Shown here: positions 40,136 to 53,753 of the stretch, piece after piece
Numbering within the stretch: the first letter of the stretch is position 1
Layout: each line of letters begins with the position of its first letter
Origin: Propionibacteriaceae bacterium
Lineage (GTDB): Bacteria > Actinomycetota > Actinomycetes > Propionibacteriales > Propionibacteriaceae
DNA length: 64,000 nt
Direction of reading: 5' to 3'
Assembly: GCA_030532575.1 (NCBI GenBank)
Contig: JAUNKV010000001.1
Span: 1-64,000 of the forward strand
Made by a program: the position numbers and the translations under genes
The notes under the pieces: model-generated
The model's input: the letters and a program-made list of their open reading frames with translations, nothing else
The model's database searches: none
Told to the model about the DNA's origin: nothing

Positions 40136-42073
40136 CTACTCCAGATTCATCGGGTCCACGTGGATGCTGAGTCTGCCACCCTCCTTGCGAGCGGAACGGA
40201 TGGCTGCGGCGGCCTTGAGCCCTCGGACGAAGGCACGCCCCTGCTCCAAGGGGGACCGTAGCAGCGCCCGGGCGCTGAGTGTGGGTTCCTCGCCGATCAC
40301 GGTGGGGCCGAGGACCTCCACTCCCTCGAAGGGGTCGTTGTCCAGGAAAGCCGTCACCGCGTCGGGATCACCGACGAGCTGGGCGGCCTTCACCGCAGGG
40401 GGCAGTCCGACGGCGCGCCGCTCGGCCAGTTCCCGCTCGGCGAATCCGCCGGGGTCGCAGCGGATCAGGGCCTGCACCGCAGCATCCGTGGGGTCCCCGA
40501 CGAGCAGGACCGTTCCGCCCTGTTCCCCCGGCACCACCAGCGAGGAGATGGTGAGCCACCGACGCAGCGCCTCCTCGCCGGCCCGAAGATCGCTGCGGGC
40601 CAGGGTGAGATCAGCATCCAGGATCAGGGCTGCGGCGTATCCGTGCGGCGCCCTGGGCTCTCCCCCAGGAGTGGCCACCACGATCGCCGAGCCCTCGGGG
40701 ACGTGGTTGCGAATCCGTTCGGCCGAGGAGTTCATCACCGACACCCCGGGGAAGGCGCGTCCCAGCTCCTCCGCGGTGCGCTCCGACCCAGCCCCCGGCG
40801 CACTCAGCCTGGTGCCGTGGCAGTGTTCGCACTCCCACCTGACCGGGGTGGCCCCACACAGCACGCACTCGAGCCGGTCCCGGGTGGGCCGCACCAGCGG
40901 GCCGTGACAGCGGGTGCAGCGAGCAGGGCGACGGCACCGGGTGCACCGCAGCCCAGTGGAATGCCCGGCTCTGGCGACCCCGACCAGCACCGGACCGGAG
41001 GCGAGCCCCGCCCGCAGCACGGCGAAGGCCTCGGGCGGCAGTCGGTGCCCGGGAGCCACGGCCCGAACCGCCGGGCTGAGGCTGCGGGTCTCACGCGGCG
41101 ACAGCTCGACTGCGTGCAGCCAGCCGAGCTCCAGCAGACCCTGCACCTCGGTGGAGCGGGCATGGGAGGCCAACAGCAGGGCGCAGCCGTCGCGGACCGT
41201 GCGCAACATCGCGACGGTACGGGCGTGGTGGCGAGGGCTGCGTTCCTCGACGTGACCGTCGTGCCCGTCGTCGACCACCACGATGAGCCCGGGATCGGCC
41301 ACGGGAGCAAAGGCTGCCGAGCGGGTCCCGATGACCAAGCGGGCCTGGCCACGGTGGATCGCGAGGTAGTTGCGGTAGCGCTCGGCCCGCCCCAGCTCAG
41401 CGGCCAGCTCCGCGACGCACCCAGCCCCGAACGCGGCGCGCATCCGCTCGGCCCCCACCAGCAGCTGGCGATGGGTGGGAACCAGTACGATCACCGAGCG
41501 ACCACCGGCCAGGGTCGCGGCACTCGCCTCGATCACACCGGCCCACAGGTCACCCGCTGGGGCTGAGACCGGCGGCACCTGCCAGAACCCGCGAGGGCTT
41601 CCCCCGGACCGCAGTGTCGCCAACAGCTCAGCCCCGCCTGGGAAGCCGGGCAGCACCGTCGGCTCGGGTGGGGTGTCGGGTTCAGGCCAGGGTCCGGGAA
41701 GTTCCTGCTCCACCGTCGCGTGCCGGGCAGGGATGGCCAACCGGGCCACATCCCACCAGGTACCGGCGTAGTGGTCGGCCACGGCCCGGATCAGCCCCTC
41801 CAACTCAGGGGTGAGGATCTGCTCGTCGGAGACCACGGCCCGCAGGGAGGAGAGTTGGCTCGTGGTCTCCCGTGGACCCAGTGCGCTCACCCAGCCGTCC
41901 ACGTCCTGACCGGCGAACCGCACCTTGACCCGCACCCCCGGGCGCACCCGGGAGGCCAGACGTTCCGGGATCGCGTAGTCGAAGGGACGGTCCAGATGGG
42001 CCAACGGCACATCCACGGCAACCTTGGCCACCACCTCGGCGGCCGGGTCGTCGAAGAGAGCGGCCGTCGTCAT
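40136..42073 (-). CDS. priA: PriA-like primosomal protein with degenerate helicase core
   Basis: Replication-restart protein homologue of 645 residues. The N-terminal DNA-binding domain (VAVDVPLAHLDRPFDYAIPE near 18-37) and the zinc-binding cluster (CTRCRRPARCTRC, then CVLCG and CEHCHG, about 385-430) are present, but the Walker A Gly-Lys-Thr is missing and the DEEH box reads DDGH, so ATP-driven unwinding is doubtful. The same decay is known in other actinobacterial PriA proteins, so this is not a pseudogene. ATG 42073 was chosen over an upstream start inside metK. Confidence 0.88.
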   Translation of the reverse strand: MTTAALFDDPAAEVVAKVAVDVPLAHLDRPFDYAIPERLASRVRPGVRVKVRFAGQDVDGWVSALGPRETTSQLSSLRAVVSDEQILTPELEGLIRAVADHYAGTWWDVARLAIPARHATVEQELPGPWPEPDTPPEPTVLPGFPGGAELLATLRSGGSPRGFWQVPPVSAPAGDLWAGVIEASAATLAGGRSVIVLVPTHRQLLVGAERMRAAFGAGCVAELAAELGRAERYRNYLAIHRGQARLVIGTRSAAFAPVADPGLIVVVDDGHDGHVEERSPRHHARTVAMLRTVRDGCALLLASHARSTEVQGLLELGWLHAVELSPRETRSLSPAVRAVAPGHRLPPEAFAVLRAGLASGPVLVGVARAGHSTGLRCTRCRRPARCTRCHGPLVRPTRDRLECVLCGATPVRWECEHCHGTRLSAPGAGSERTAEELGRAFPGVSVMNSSAERIRNHVPEGSAIVVATPGGEPRAPHGYAAALILDADLTLARSDLRAGEEALRRWLTISSLVVPGEQGGTVLLVGDPTDAAVQALIRCDPGGFAERELAERRAVGLPPAVKAAQLVGDPDAVTAFLDNDPFEGVEVLGPTVIGEEPTLSARALLRSPLEQGRAFVRGLKAAAAIRSARKEGGRLSIHVDPMNLE

Positions 42074-42074
42074 C

Positions 42075-43265
42075 TCAGCCCTTGACGGCCCTCGCAAGGG
42101 CCTCGGCCCGGTCGGTGCGCTCCCACGTGGCATCGGCCTCTTCACGTCCGAAATGGCCGAGGGTGGCGAACTGCGAGTAGATCGGACGCAGCAGATCGAG
42201 ATCGGCGATGATGCTGGCCGGGCGCAGATCGAAGGTGGTGTTCACCGCGTCGATGATCTGCTGCCTCGGGACCTTTCCGGTGCCGAAGGTGTCGAGGTAG
42301 AAGCCCACGGGACGAGCCTTGCCGATGGCATAGGCCACCTGAACCTCACAACGCTCCGCGAGCCCTGAGGCGACAACATTCTTCGCGACCCAGCGGGTGG
42401 CGTACGCGGCGGAGCGGTCCACCTTGGAGGGGTCCTTGCCGGAGAACGCTCCCCCGCCGTGTCGCGCCATACCGCCGTAGGTGTCGACGATGATCTTGCG
42501 TCCCGTCACCCCGGCATCCCCCATCGGACCACCGATGACGAACTTCCCACTGGGGTTGACGAAGATCTTCGGGTGGTCGGGGTCGAAGCCGTGCTCTGAG
42601 AGCACCGGGGCGATGACCTGGGCGGTGATCTCAGGGGCCATCACCTCGGCCAGGCTGATGCCCTCATCGTGCTGGGAGGAGACCACCACGGTCTCGATCC
42701 CCGCGGGCCGACCGTCCTCGTAGCGCACGGTGACCTGCGTCTTCCCGTCGGGTCGTAGGTAGTCCAGCACCCCGTCCTTGCGCACCCGGGTCAGCCGTGC
42801 CGCCAAGCGGTGCGCCAGATGGATGGGCAGCGGCATCAACTCGGGGGTCTCGTTGCAGGCGTAGCCGAACATCAGTCCCTGATCCCCGGCACCCTGTTTG
42901 CTGGCTGCGTCACCGGCCTCGTGTGAGCGCACCTCCAGCGAATCATTGACCCCGCCGGCGATGTCCGGGGACTGGGCTCCGATGGCGACGGTGACCCCGC
43001 AGGATGCGCCGTCGAAACCGACCCGGGAGCTGGTGTAGCCGATCTCGAGGATGCGGTTGCGCACCAGCGTGGCGACATCGGCATACGCAGTGGTCGAGAC
43101 CTCCCCGGCCACGACCACAAGCCCCGTGGTGATGAGTGTCTCCACCGCCACCCGCGCAGCAGGGTCCTCCGCGAGCAGGGCATCCAGCACCGCGTCGGAG
43201 ATGGAGTCGGCAATCTTGTCTGGATGTCCCTCGGTGACCGACTCCGAGGTGAACAGGCGGCTCAT
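42075..43265 (-). CDS. metK: S-adenosylmethionine synthetase
   Basis: Makes SAM from methionine and ATP. It has 396 residues: [13 protein letters not shown] at 5-17, GAGDQG (near 119-124, the flexible-loop motif) and [19 protein letters not shown] (near 266). The start shares one base with the rpoZ stop (TGATG), so there is no room for a SAM riboswitch; regulation would have to act at the operon's front. It supplies SAM to the several methyltransferases nearby. Confidence 0.97.
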   Translation of the reverse strand: MSRLFTSESVTEGHPDKIADSISDAVLDALLAEDPAARVAVETLITTGLVVVAGEVSTTAYADVATLVRNRILEIGYTSSRVGFDGASCGVTVAIGAQSPDIAGGVNDSLEVRSHEAGDAASKQGAGDQGLMFGYACNETPELMPLPIHLAHRLAARLTRVRKDGVLDYLRPDGKTQVTVRYEDGRPAGIETVVVSSQHDEGISLAEVMAPEITAQVIAPVLSEHGFDPDHPKIFVNPSGKFVIGGPMGDAGVTGRKIIVDTYGGMARHGGGAFSGKDPSKVDRSAAYATRWVAKNVVASGLAERCEVQVAYAIGKARPVGFYLDTFGTGKVPRQQIIDAVNTTFDLRPASIIADLDLLRPIYSQFATLGHFGREEADATWERTDRAEALARAVKG

Positions 43266-43612
43266 CAGGACGCCGGGTCGATGTCCAGGTCGGCGAACGG
43301 ATCGACGAAGGCGAAGGCCGGGTCGGCCTCTGCCGCGGCACGCTCGGCAGCCTCGGCCTCGGGATCGATCTCGGTGTACTCCAACATGCCGTCACGCATC
43401 TCACGCAGGGCGACGGACAGCGGCTTCTCCTGGGGAGCTGCGCTGACCAGGGGGCCGATGTTCTCCAGCAGCCCCTCACCGAGCTGCGAGTAGTAGGCGT
43501 TGATCTGGCGGGCGCGCTTGGCGGCGAAGATCACCAACCGGTACTTGGAGTCCACCTTCTCGAGGAGGTCGTCGATCGGCGGGTTGGTGATGCCCTCAGG
43601 ATTCGTGCTCAA
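43265..43612 (-). CDS. rpoZ: RNA polymerase omega subunit
   Basis: A 115-residue omega subunit that assists assembly of RNA polymerase. The conserved [28 protein letters not shown] spans residues about 11-38; [13 protein letters not shown] near 63-75 is the second conserved block. The acidic C-terminal tail (from about 80) is longer than in E. coli. It lies between gmk and metK, the standard actinobacterial place. Confidence 0.94.
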   Translation of the reverse strand: MSTNPEGITNPPIDDLLEKVDSKYRLVIFAAKRARQINAYYSQLGEGLLENIGPLVSAAPQEKPLSVALREMRDGMLEYTEIDPEAEAAERAAAEADPAFAFVDPFADLDIDPAS

Positions 43613-43649
43613 GATGTACCTCGTGAGTCGAGAGAAGAATGACTTGCGG

Positions 43650-44210
43650 TCACAAGCCCATCAAGCTTACCAAAGCTCGTACGGTTTCCTCGATGTCCTC
43701 GTTGACCACGACGAAGTCCGCCTCGTCCCGGGCGGCGAGTTCCAGCCGTGCGGTCTCGAGGCGACTGGCCACCGCGGCCTCATCCTCGGTACCCCGACCC
43801 TCCAGACGTCGAACCAGCTCATCCCAGCTCGGCGGCTCCAGGAAGACCAGCCGGGCCTCAGGCATGTTGCGCTTGACCTGCCTGGCCCCCTGAAGGTCGA
43901 TCTCCAACACCACGGTGCGTCCCTTGGCCAGTGGTTGCTCGACCTCGCTGCGCAGGGTGCCGTAGGAGTTCGCCCCGAACATCACGACGTGTTCGAGCAA
44001 CTCGTCCGAGGCGATGAGACGCTCGAACTCCATGGCGGAGACGAAGTGGTAGCTGACCCCGTCCACCTCACCGGGACGAGGCCGCCTCGTGGTTGCGGAG
44101 ACGGGGATGTGAATCTCCGGGTGGAGTTCGGTCAAGCGGGCACACACCGTACCCTTGCCGACCCCACTGGGGCCGGAGATGATCCACGGATGTCGTTGAG
44201 GATGAGCCAC
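43650..44210 (-). CDS. gmk: Guanylate kinase
   Basis: Phosphorylates GMP to GDP. It has 186 residues: P-loop GPSGVGKGT at 13-21, [19 protein letters not shown] (near 38; GMP-binding) and [11 protein letters not shown] near 102. It follows mihF after 10 bases and precedes rpoZ by 37. The rpoZ gap has a small CTTG...CAAG hairpin but no clear terminator. Confidence 0.96.
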   Translation of the reverse strand: MAHPQRHPWIISGPSGVGKGTVCARLTELHPEIHIPVSATTRRPRPGEVDGVSYHFVSAMEFERLIASDELLEHVVMFGANSYGTLRSEVEQPLAKGRTVVLEIDLQGARQVKRNMPEARLVFLEPPSWDELVRRLEGRGTEDEAAVASRLETARLELAARDEADFVVVNEDIEETVRALVSLMGL

Positions 44211-44220
44211 CTGAGGGATA

Positions 44221-44532
44221 CTACGAGAAAAGCTCCTTCAAGCGCTCGATCTGGTGGCGGCCGAGTCCCCGGATGCGACGGTTCGGGGCGATGTCGAGGT
44301 TCTCCATGATCTCCTGGGAGCGGGTGACCCCGACGCGGGGTAGGGCCCGGAGCAGATCAACGACCTTCACACGGGAAAGCGTCTCATCCCCCATCGCCTT
44401 GTCGAGCGCCTGGGGCAGCGTCAAGGAGCCATCCTTGACCTGATCCTTGAGTCGCGCCCGAGCCCGCCGGGCCTCGGTGGCGGCGTTGCGTGCCGACCGG
44501 AGCTGTTCTTCGCTGAGCTGCGGAATGGCCAT
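44221..44532 (-). CDS. mihF: Mycobacterial-type integration host factor
   Basis: Actinobacterial nucleoid protein, not homologous to E. coli IHF. It has 103 residues: a helical N-terminus (LSEEQLRSARNAATEARRAR, near 6-25) and a helix-two-turn-helix DNA-binding part with GVTRSQEIMENLDIA and NRRIRGLGRHQ (near 68-95). ATG 44532 has AAGGAG 6 bases upstream and matches the family start. The 94 bases before it (44533-44626) form the only sizeable gap here and probably hold a promoter; no clean box pair is visible. Confidence 0.93.
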   Translation of the reverse strand: MAIPQLSEEQLRSARNAATEARRARARLKDQVKDGSLTLPQALDKAMGDETLSRVKVVDLLRALPRVGVTRSQEIMENLDIAPNRRIRGLGRHQIERLKELFS

Positions 44533-44626
44533 CGGTTCTCCTTCGTGAGTCTTCGATCGACCTGGACCTGTCCCCAACTTACAAGGACAGCGTGTCACGC
44601 GCAGCGAAATTGACGTGCCTGTCGTG

Positions 44627-45424
44627 TCAGCTTTTCAGGCCCCGGACCTGACTCAGCAGCCGTTCGGCACGGTGGCTGAGCTCAGCCCTGCCACCGCCGA
44701 TGACCTCGCGGCTCGCCGTGGGCAGGAGCAACCGGGTGGCGGCACCGAAGCGGACGGACAGGCCCCCGACGGTGCCCCCCTGGGCACCGATCCCGGGAGC
44801 CAGGATCGAACCGTTGAACCGGGTGAGGTCACAGCCGAGGTCGGCATGGGTCGCCCCGACGACCACCCCGACGGCATTCTCCCAGTCGGGATTGCCCGAG
44901 GTGATCTCGTCGATGACCAGCTGGGCGGTTCCGGCCTGCAGGCTCTGTCCCTCGGGGTTGGAGGTCCGGGCCAGCACGTAGAGGCCCCGACCCGTCGCGA
45001 CCGCCGCGTCGATGGCCGGTGCCAGGGCGCCGACCCCGAGGTAGGGGTTGACGGTGAGGGCATCAGCGGCCAGCGGGGCGTCATCATCCAGGTAGGCGGC
45101 GGCATACCCGGCCATTGAGGAGCCGATGTCCCCACGCTTGGCGTCCAGGATGCTCAGGGCACCCGCGGCGCGGATGTCGCTGAGCACCCGCTCCAACACC
45201 GCCACCCCGGCAGCACCGAAGGCCTCGAAGAAGGCCGACTGGGGCTTGAAGACCGCGACCTGCTCCCCCAGCTCCTCGACGACACCTCGGGCGCAGGCTT
45301 CGAGCCCGGCGACGTCCCGGCCGAGCCCCCAGGCCTCGAGCACCGAGGGCATCGGATCGATCCCGACACACAGTCGCCCTCGGGCAGCGGTGCGTTCCTC
45401 CAACGTGGTGAACCAGCTCATCAT
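44627..45424 (-). CDS. pyrF: Orotidine 5'-phosphate decarboxylase (type 2)
   Basis: Final step of UMP synthesis. It has 265 residues and the long type 2 form common in actinobacteria: [14 protein letters not shown] near 20, FKPQSAFFE near 58, and the catalytic [11 protein letters not shown] near 92-102. It overlaps pyrD by ATGA and closes the carAB-pyrDF group. Confidence 0.95.
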   Translation of the reverse strand: MMSWFTTLEERTAARGRLCVGIDPMPSVLEAWGLGRDVAGLEACARGVVEELGEQVAVFKPQSAFFEAFGAAGVAVLERVLSDIRAAGALSILDAKRGDIGSSMAGYAAAYLDDDAPLAADALTVNPYLGVGALAPAIDAAVATGRGLYVLARTSNPEGQSLQAGTAQLVIDEITSGNPDWENAVGVVVGATHADLGCDLTRFNGSILAPGIGAQGGTVGGLSVRFGAATRLLLPTASREVIGGGRAELSHRAERLLSQVRGLKS

Positions 45425-46463
45425 CGTCCTGTCAGTTCATGGATGCCCCGTACCAGGGCAGGTCCGGCATAGATGAATCCCGTGTACAACTGGATGAGGC
45501 TGGCCCCGGCGTCGAACATCCGCGCGGCGTCGCGCGGGCTCATGATCCCGCCCACGCCGATGACCGGGAGCGCAGTGGTTGCGGCCACCGTCTCGACGAA
45601 GCGCAGCGCCCGGGCTGTCAACGGGGCCCCGGACAGCCCCCCGGGTTCACTGGCCAGGTGCTGATCGGTGGAGGCCAGGCCCTCGCGGGACAACGTGGTG
45701 TTCGTCGCGATCACCCCGGCCGCCCCGGAGCAGGAGATCGCGGCGAGGACCTCGGGCAGCTCGCCCGGCTCCAGATCGGGGGCCAGTTTCACAAACACCG
45801 GTATCGGATACCCGCCCTCGGCGGCCGCCTCGACCACGGCCCCCACCAGGTCAGTCAGCTCCTGCGCAGCCTGGAGGGAACGCAGTCCCGGGGTGTTGGG
45901 GCTGGAGACATTGACCGCGAAGTAGTCCGCGAAGTCCCGCAGAGCCACCACGGAACTGACGTAGTCGGCCCGGGCATCTGCCACCGGCACCACCTTCGTC
46001 TTGCCGATGGAGATGCCGAGCGGGATGCCCAGCCGCTGGTTGCCTCGTTGGACCCCGAGTTTCAGGAGCCGGTCGGCCAAGGCATCGGCCCCGGCGTTGT
46101 TGAATCCCATCCGGTTGACCACCCCCCGGGAGGCGACCGCGCGGAACACCCGCGGACGGTCGTTGCCGGGCTGGGCCCGACCCGTCACCGTACCCAGCTC
46201 CGCGAAACCGAAACCGAGCCTGGCCCAGGCGGGGGCGGCATGGCCGTCCTTGTCCAGGCCAGCAGCCACCCCGACGCGGTTGGGAAACCGAATTCCGGCC
46301 AGCTCCACGGGAGCGACCACCCGGGCCTGCCGGGTGCCCGGCACCTGAGCGAGCCAGCCGATCATCGCCTCATGTATCGCCTCCGGGTCCCCGCCGAACA
46401 GGCGGAACAGGACCGGGCGCAGCAGCCGCTGGTACCCGCCGAGCTCGGCCCGGGTGCGCAGAC

Positions 46464-46470
<7 letters not shown>
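45421..46470 (-). CDS. pyrD: Dihydroorotate dehydrogenase (quinone, class 2)
   Basis: Oxidises dihydroorotate to orotate, passing electrons to quinones at the membrane. It has 349 residues; an N-terminal helical membrane-associating part (about 1-40), then the FMN barrel with AAGLDKDG near 69, NRMGFNNAG near 115, [11 protein letters not shown] near 178 (catalytic Ser, class 2) and [11 protein letters not shown] near 302. ATG 46470 overlaps the carB stop by 7 bases; the frame's upstream extension lies in carB. Confidence 0.94.
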
Positions 46471-49761
<3,291 letters not shown>

Positions 49762-49772
<11 letters not shown>

Positions 49773-50412
49773 GACACTCCTGAATCTGGGCGGCGAGGAA
49801 CCGGACTCCATCACGGAACCGTTGGAAACTGGGGGAAGAGTTCTCCTCAACATCGAAGTGAGGAGCGAGGTCGTTGGTGAGCTCGGTCTTCTTGAGCCCA
49901 CCCTTGTGCTTGTGGACCCGGCTGAGCAGCTTCTCGAGCTGACGAGCGGGGTCCCGGATCGTATCGGGTTCACGCAGTCCCCGCTTCTGGGACAGATTCT
50001 TGAACGCGCTCCCGTAGGCCTGCGACAGGGCGTGCGGGTCGCCGAAGTACCAGGCCTCGAGCATCTCCACCGCGATTCGGGGAAGCACCTGACCATCCTG
50101 CTTCGCCGTGTGACTGGCGACGCTGAGCCCGGACTCATGCACAGCAGCCACCAGACGTTCCCGGAATTCTGCGCAGTCGTCGGTGTCGGCGTCCACGACC
50201 AGGACCACGCGATGGGCGGGGTGGTTCGGCAGCCAGGTCGCGTAGCCCCGGAGCCGGTTCGGGAATTTCTTCAAGAACTCGCTCTTGCTACCGAGGTCGA
50301 ACACCTCAAAACTGGTGTCAACGGGAAGCAGCCTCGGCAGCACCTGCTCGAGGAAGAGCTGCATCGTTTTCCCCTCCACCAGGAATTCGAGGTGGGCCCT
50401 GCTGCTGTCCAT
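49762..50412 (-). CDS. DUF4276 (TOPRIM-like) protein, candidate defence effector
   Basis: A 216-residue protein of the DUF4276 family. Features consistent with a TOPRIM-like fold are E13 in FLVEGKT, and D74, D76 and D78 in VVDADTDDC, plus [11 protein letters not shown] near 115-125. TOPRIM-type proteins paired with AAA ATPases (OLD, GajA, AriB) act as nucleases in anti-phage systems; that function is inferred here. Start lies 3 bases after the AAA ATPase stop. Its last 11 bases overlap carB and include the carB start; its QECHAS codons also supply the carB ribosome-binding site. Confidence 0.75.
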
Positions 50413-50415
50413 CCG

Positions 50416-51585
50416 TCACACCTTTCCCGGATCAGCTGAGCGGAGGTAGCCCTCCGCCCACAGCTCGGACAGCGACGCCCCGGCCTCGAGCATCTTCATG
50501 ACCCTCTCGTCGTCCGAGACCCGGTGGACGTGGGCGTAGCCGTGGTCGTCGCGGAAGATGGTGCGAACCTCCTGGGGCCTCACCGCTGCCAGGAACTCAC
50601 GGGAGTGGGTGGTGACCAGCACCTGGGAGTGCGCGGACAGCTGCCGGAAGTCCTCAGCCAAGGCCGGGATCAGCCGAGGGTGAAGCTGGTTCTCCGGCTC
50701 CTCGACGCCGATCACCGTCGGAGGATTCGGGTCATGGAGCATGGTGAGGTAGGCGAGCAGCTTCAGCGTGCCATCGCTGGTGAACCGGTCCAGCACCGGG
50801 TCGTCGAATGGACGATCCTTGAGGCGCAGCAACAGCCTGCCGTCCTCCAGAAGTTTGGGGCGGATGCTCTCCAGCTGGGGTACCCGCGCACCGAGGGCTG
50901 TGAACACCTGCTCCAAGGCGTCAGGGTGCTGTTCCTGCAGGTACTGCACCACATTGGCGAGGTTGTCCCCGGTCTGGCTGAGCCGGGGCTCAGGGCGACT
51001 GGTCGGGGTGGTGCGGGTGTTGTCGGCACTCAGGTAGGACAGGTACCACCCCTGGATGAAGTTGCGCAACGCCTGCACCCGCTGATGGCGCTGCATCTGG
51101 CCGAGAGCAGAGACCGCCAACAGGTCGGGGGAATCCATCGTCTCGTCCTCATAAGCCTGAGTCTGTTCGTTGTAGACCCTGCCCTGGCCATGCTTGAACA
51201 CGAGGATGTCCCGGGGACGGCCCTGGGCTGGGGCGGTGGTCCAGCTCAACACCTCACGCTCCACCACCGGCAGTCCGTGCTCCTCCCCCACCGCCAGCTG
51301 GTAGGTGGTCTGGCGTGGCCTGCCGTCGATCCTCACCGTGTACTTCAGCTCGAACTCGACGGGGCCCTCGCCACCTCGGCTGCGGATGGCAGCCATCCGG
51401 TTGCGGCGATCCCAGGCTGATCGAAGCCCGAGGGTGAAGGCCTCGTGCAGGAAGGCGAAGGCGTCGAAGACGGTGGACTTCCCGCTCCCGTTCGCCCCGA
51501 CCAATACGGTCAACGGGGTCAGGTTGTCGAGGCGGACATCACGCAGCACCCGGTAGTTCTGGATGCGGAAACTCACGATCTTCAT
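50416..51585 (-). CDS. AAA ATPase (AAA15/21, SMC-like), candidate defence sensor
   Basis: A 389-residue ABC/SMC-type ATPase. Walker [10 protein letters not shown] at 30-38; a lid/insert with a long helical middle (about 110-250); signature-like SDGTLKLL near 270-277; Walker B VIGVEEPE at 291-298 with catalytic Glu; and H-loop THSREF at 326-331. No nuclease domain is fused, unlike OLD proteins, which fits a separate effector gene. The ATG overlaps the carA stop (ATGA) with GGAGG 7 bases upstream, inside carA. It resembles ATPases of PARIS-, Septu- and RloA-like systems without a clear orthologue recognised. Confidence 0.82.
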   Translation of the reverse strand: MKIVSFRIQNYRVLRDVRLDNLTPLTVLVGANGSGKSTVFDAFAFLHEAFTLGLRSAWDRRNRMAAIRSRGGEGPVEFELKYTVRIDGRPRQTTYQLAVGEEHGLPVVEREVLSWTTAPAQGRPRDILVFKHGQGRVYNEQTQAYEDETMDSPDLLAVSALGQMQRHQRVQALRNFIQGWYLSYLSADNTRTTPTSRPEPRLSQTGDNLANVVQYLQEQHPDALEQVFTALGARVPQLESIRPKLLEDGRLLLRLKDRPFDDPVLDRFTSDGTLKLLAYLTMLHDPNPPTVIGVEEPENQLHPRLIPALAEDFRQLSAHSQVLVTTHSREFLAAVRPQEVRTIFRDDHGYAHVHRVSDDERVMKMLEAGASLSELWAEGYLRSADPGKV

Positions 51586-52700
51586 GTCCGAGCCTCCATG
51601 AGGGTGGCGAAGCGGTCGAACAGGTGGTTGGCGTCATGGGGGCCTGCGGCTGCCTCCGGGTGGTACTGCACCGAGAAGGCGACCAGCTGGCCGTCGCGCT
51701 CCAGTTCCAGGCCCTCGACCACCTGGTCGTTGAGGCCGAGGTGGGAGACCCTGGCCGTCCCGAACTCGGTCCGGGTGCCCTGCTCCAGCGGCGCATCGAC
51801 GGCGAAGCCGTGGTTCTGGGCGGTGATCTCCACCTTGCCGGTGGCGCGGTCCAGCACCGGCTGGTTGATGCCCCGGTGACCGAACTTCAGCTTGAAGGTG
51901 CCGAAACCGAGGGCCCGCCCGAAGAGCTGGTTGCCGAAGCAGATGCCGAAGTAGGGCAGCCCTGCCTCCAGCACCTGGCGCAGCACCCCCACCTGGTGGT
52001 CCGCCGTCGCCGGGTCACCAGGGCCATTGCTGAAGAACACCCCATCGGGGGAGACGGCCCGGATGTCGTCGAAGGTCGCGGTCGCGGGCAGCACGTGGAC
52101 CTCCATCCCCCGCTCAGCCATCTGCTTCGGGGTCATGGTCTTGATTCCCAGGTCCAGGGCGGCGACGGTGAAGCGCTTCTCCCCCACCGCAGGGACCACG
52201 TAGGACTGCTCGGTGGAGACCTGGGCGCACAGGTCCGCCCCACTCATGGCGGGCTGCTCCAGCACCCGGGCCAGCAGCCGCTGCGGGTCCTGCTCGATCG
52301 TCGAGACGCCGACCCGCATCGCACCCCGGCTGCGGATGTGGCGGGTCAACGCCCGGGTGTCGATGTCGCAGATGCCGACGATCCCCTGCCGGGCCAGCTC
52401 CGCGTCAAGGCTGCGCTGGCTGCGCCAGTTCGAGGGACGCGGCGCCGGGTCCCGGACCACGTAGCCCGCCACGTGGATGCGCGTGGACTCGTCGTCCTCG
52501 TCGTTCCAGCCGGTGTTGCCGATGTGCGGGGCCGTGGCCAGCACCACCTGGCCGTGGTAGCTGGGATCGGTCAGGGTCTCCTGGTAGCCGGACATCCCCG
52601 TGGAGAACACCAACTCGCCGAAGGTCTCCCCCGTCGCGCCGAAGGATCTGCCAACGAAGCAACGCCCGTCCTCGAGAACCAACAAAGCTGAGGTGTTCAT
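51582..52700 (-). CDS. carA: Carbamoyl-phosphate synthase small subunit
   Basis: Glutaminase subunit feeding ammonia to CarB. It has 372 residues: N-terminal CPSase domain (about 1-145) and a class I glutamine amidotransferase with nucleophile Cys in [16 protein letters not shown] (near 243-258) and His-Glu in [10 protein letters not shown]. It follows nusB after 18 bases. pyrR, pyrB and pyrC, usually in between in relatives, are absent. Confidence 0.95.
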   Translation of the reverse strand: MNTSALLVLEDGRCFVGRSFGATGETFGELVFSTGMSGYQETLTDPSYHGQVVLATAPHIGNTGWNDEDDESTRIHVAGYVVRDPAPRPSNWRSQRSLDAELARQGIVGICDIDTRALTRHIRSRGAMRVGVSTIEQDPQRLLARVLEQPAMSGADLCAQVSTEQSYVVPAVGEKRFTVAALDLGIKTMTPKQMAERGMEVHVLPATATFDDIRAVSPDGVFFSNGPGDPATADHQVGVLRQVLEAGLPYFGICFGNQLFGRALGFGTFKLKFGHRGINQPVLDRATGKVEITAQNHGFAVDAPLEQGTRTEFGTARVSHLGLNDQVVEGLELERDGQLVAFSVQYHPEAAAGPHDANHLFDRFATLMEART

Positions 52701-52718
52701 GGGCGCTCCTTGTCGAGA

Positions 52719-53141
52719 TCAGTTCTGGGGCCTCGTGTCCGCGGCTTTGCTCAACAGTCCGTTGATGAAGCCCGGCGAGTCATCGGTGGAGAGTTCTCCC
52801 GCCAGCTTCACCGCTTCGGCGATGACGACGGGAGCAGGGGTGTCGGTGTGATCCAGCTCAAAGACCGCGATGCGGGCGATGTTGCGGTCCACCGCAGGCA
52901 TCCGCTCCAAGGTCCACGACGAGTCGAGCGACTGCGCGATCCGCCGGTCGATCTCCTCGCCGTGCTCGGCGATGCCGTGGACAAGTTTCGCGGTGAGGTC
53001 ACGGATGGTCACACCCGCGACATCCCTCACCTCGATGAAGGTCTCGATGATGCCCCGGCCCCTCAGCTCAGCGGAGTACAGGATGTCCAGGGCCCCACGC
53101 CGAGCCTTCGTCTGGGTGCCGTAGCGGCCAGGCTCAGCCAT
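52719..53141 (-). CDS. nusB: Transcription antitermination factor NusB
   Basis: Binds boxA RNA with S10 in rRNA antitermination. It has 140 residues, all helical, with [15 protein letters not shown] near 15 and the C-terminal block [15 protein letters not shown] near 116. Overlaps efp by 8 bases. The usual efp-nusB order is retained. Confidence 0.93.
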   Translation of the reverse strand: MAEPGRYGTQTKARRGALDILYSAELRGRGIIETFIEVRDVAGVTIRDLTAKLVHGIAEHGEEIDRRIAQSLDSSWTLERMPAVDRNIARIAVFELDHTDTPAPVVIAEAVKLAGELSTDDSPGFINGLLSKAADTRPQN

Positions 53142-53697
53142 TCACCCGGGAGATGTAGGAGCCGTCACGGGTGTCCACCTTGACCTTCTCGCCGGTGGTG
53201 ATGAACAGCGGAACCTGGATCTCCTTGCCGGTCTCCAGGGTGGCGGGCTTGGTGCCCCCGGTCGAGCGGTCGCCCTGCAACCCCGGCTCGGTGTAGGTGA
53301 TCTCCAACTCGACGCTGGCCGGCATCTCCACGAACAGGGGGATGCCCTCGTGCAGCGCGATGGTGGCCACCTGATTCTCCAGCAGGTAGTCCTTGGCATC
53401 GCCCAGCACGTCGGGGGCGATGTTGATCTGGTCGAAGGTGGTGTTGTCCATGAAGACGTAGTCCTCACCATCGAGGTACAGGTACTGCATGTCCCTGCGG
53501 TCGATGGTGGCGGTGTCCACCTTGGTGTCCGAGTTGAAGGTCTTGTCGATGATCTTGCCGGTGAGCACGTGCTTCAGCTTCGAGCGCACGACCGTGTTGC
53601 CCTTGCCCGGCTTGTGGTGCTGGAACCACTGCACCTGCCAGAGTTGACCGTCCAGGTCGAGCACCATGCCGTTCTTCAGATCATTGGTGGATACCAC
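53134..53697 (-). CDS. efp: Translation elongation factor P
   Basis: Rescues ribosomes stalled at polyproline. It has 187 residues: KOW-like domain I with loop HHKPGKG near 27-33 (the Lys that reaches the peptidyl site), then two OB domains; [20 protein letters not shown] near 132 is the EF-P signature. Starts at GTG 53697 with AAAGG upstream. It follows a 56-base gap with a -10-like box. The multiple Pro-rich proteins here make EF-P plausible as important, but that is general. Confidence 0.95.
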   Translation of the reverse strand: MVSTNDLKNGMVLDLDGQLWQVQWFQHHKPGKGNTVVRSKLKHVLTGKIIDKTFNSDTKVDTATIDRRDMQYLYLDGEDYVFMDNTTFDQINIAPDVLGDAKDYLLENQVATIALHEGIPLFVEMPASVELEITYTEPGLQGDRSTGGTKPATLETGKEIQVPLFITTGEKVKVDTRDGSYISRVNG

Positions 53698-53736
53698 GCC
53701 CGTTGCCTTTCATCCGCTTGCGGGGGCCGTCGCCGA

Positions 53737-53742
53737 ATCTTA
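53737..53742 (-). promoter_or_regulatory. Possible -10 box upstream of efp
   Basis: TAAGAT on the minus strand in the aroB-efp gap, which is the largest break in the rarA-pyrF series apart from that before mihF. It would give a leader of about 35 bases. The -35 is poor (TTTCCG at 19 bases). Confidence 0.35.
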
Positions 53743-53753
53743 CCCGCCCGTCA

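Noticed and set aside
40136-42073. priA as a pseudogene because Walker A is missing
   Set aside because: The frame is intact over 645 residues, the zinc cluster is kept, and actinobacterial PriA proteins normally have a decayed ATPase.
43266-43649. SAM riboswitch for metK
   Set aside because: metK starts within the rpoZ stop codon, and the 37-base gmk-rpoZ gap is too small for a SAM aptamer.
49773-50138. A 122-codon N-terminal extension of CarB
   Set aside because: Family homology starts at PRRTD after ATG 49772, a ribosome-binding site fits there, and the extension lies in the DUF4276 gene in another frame.
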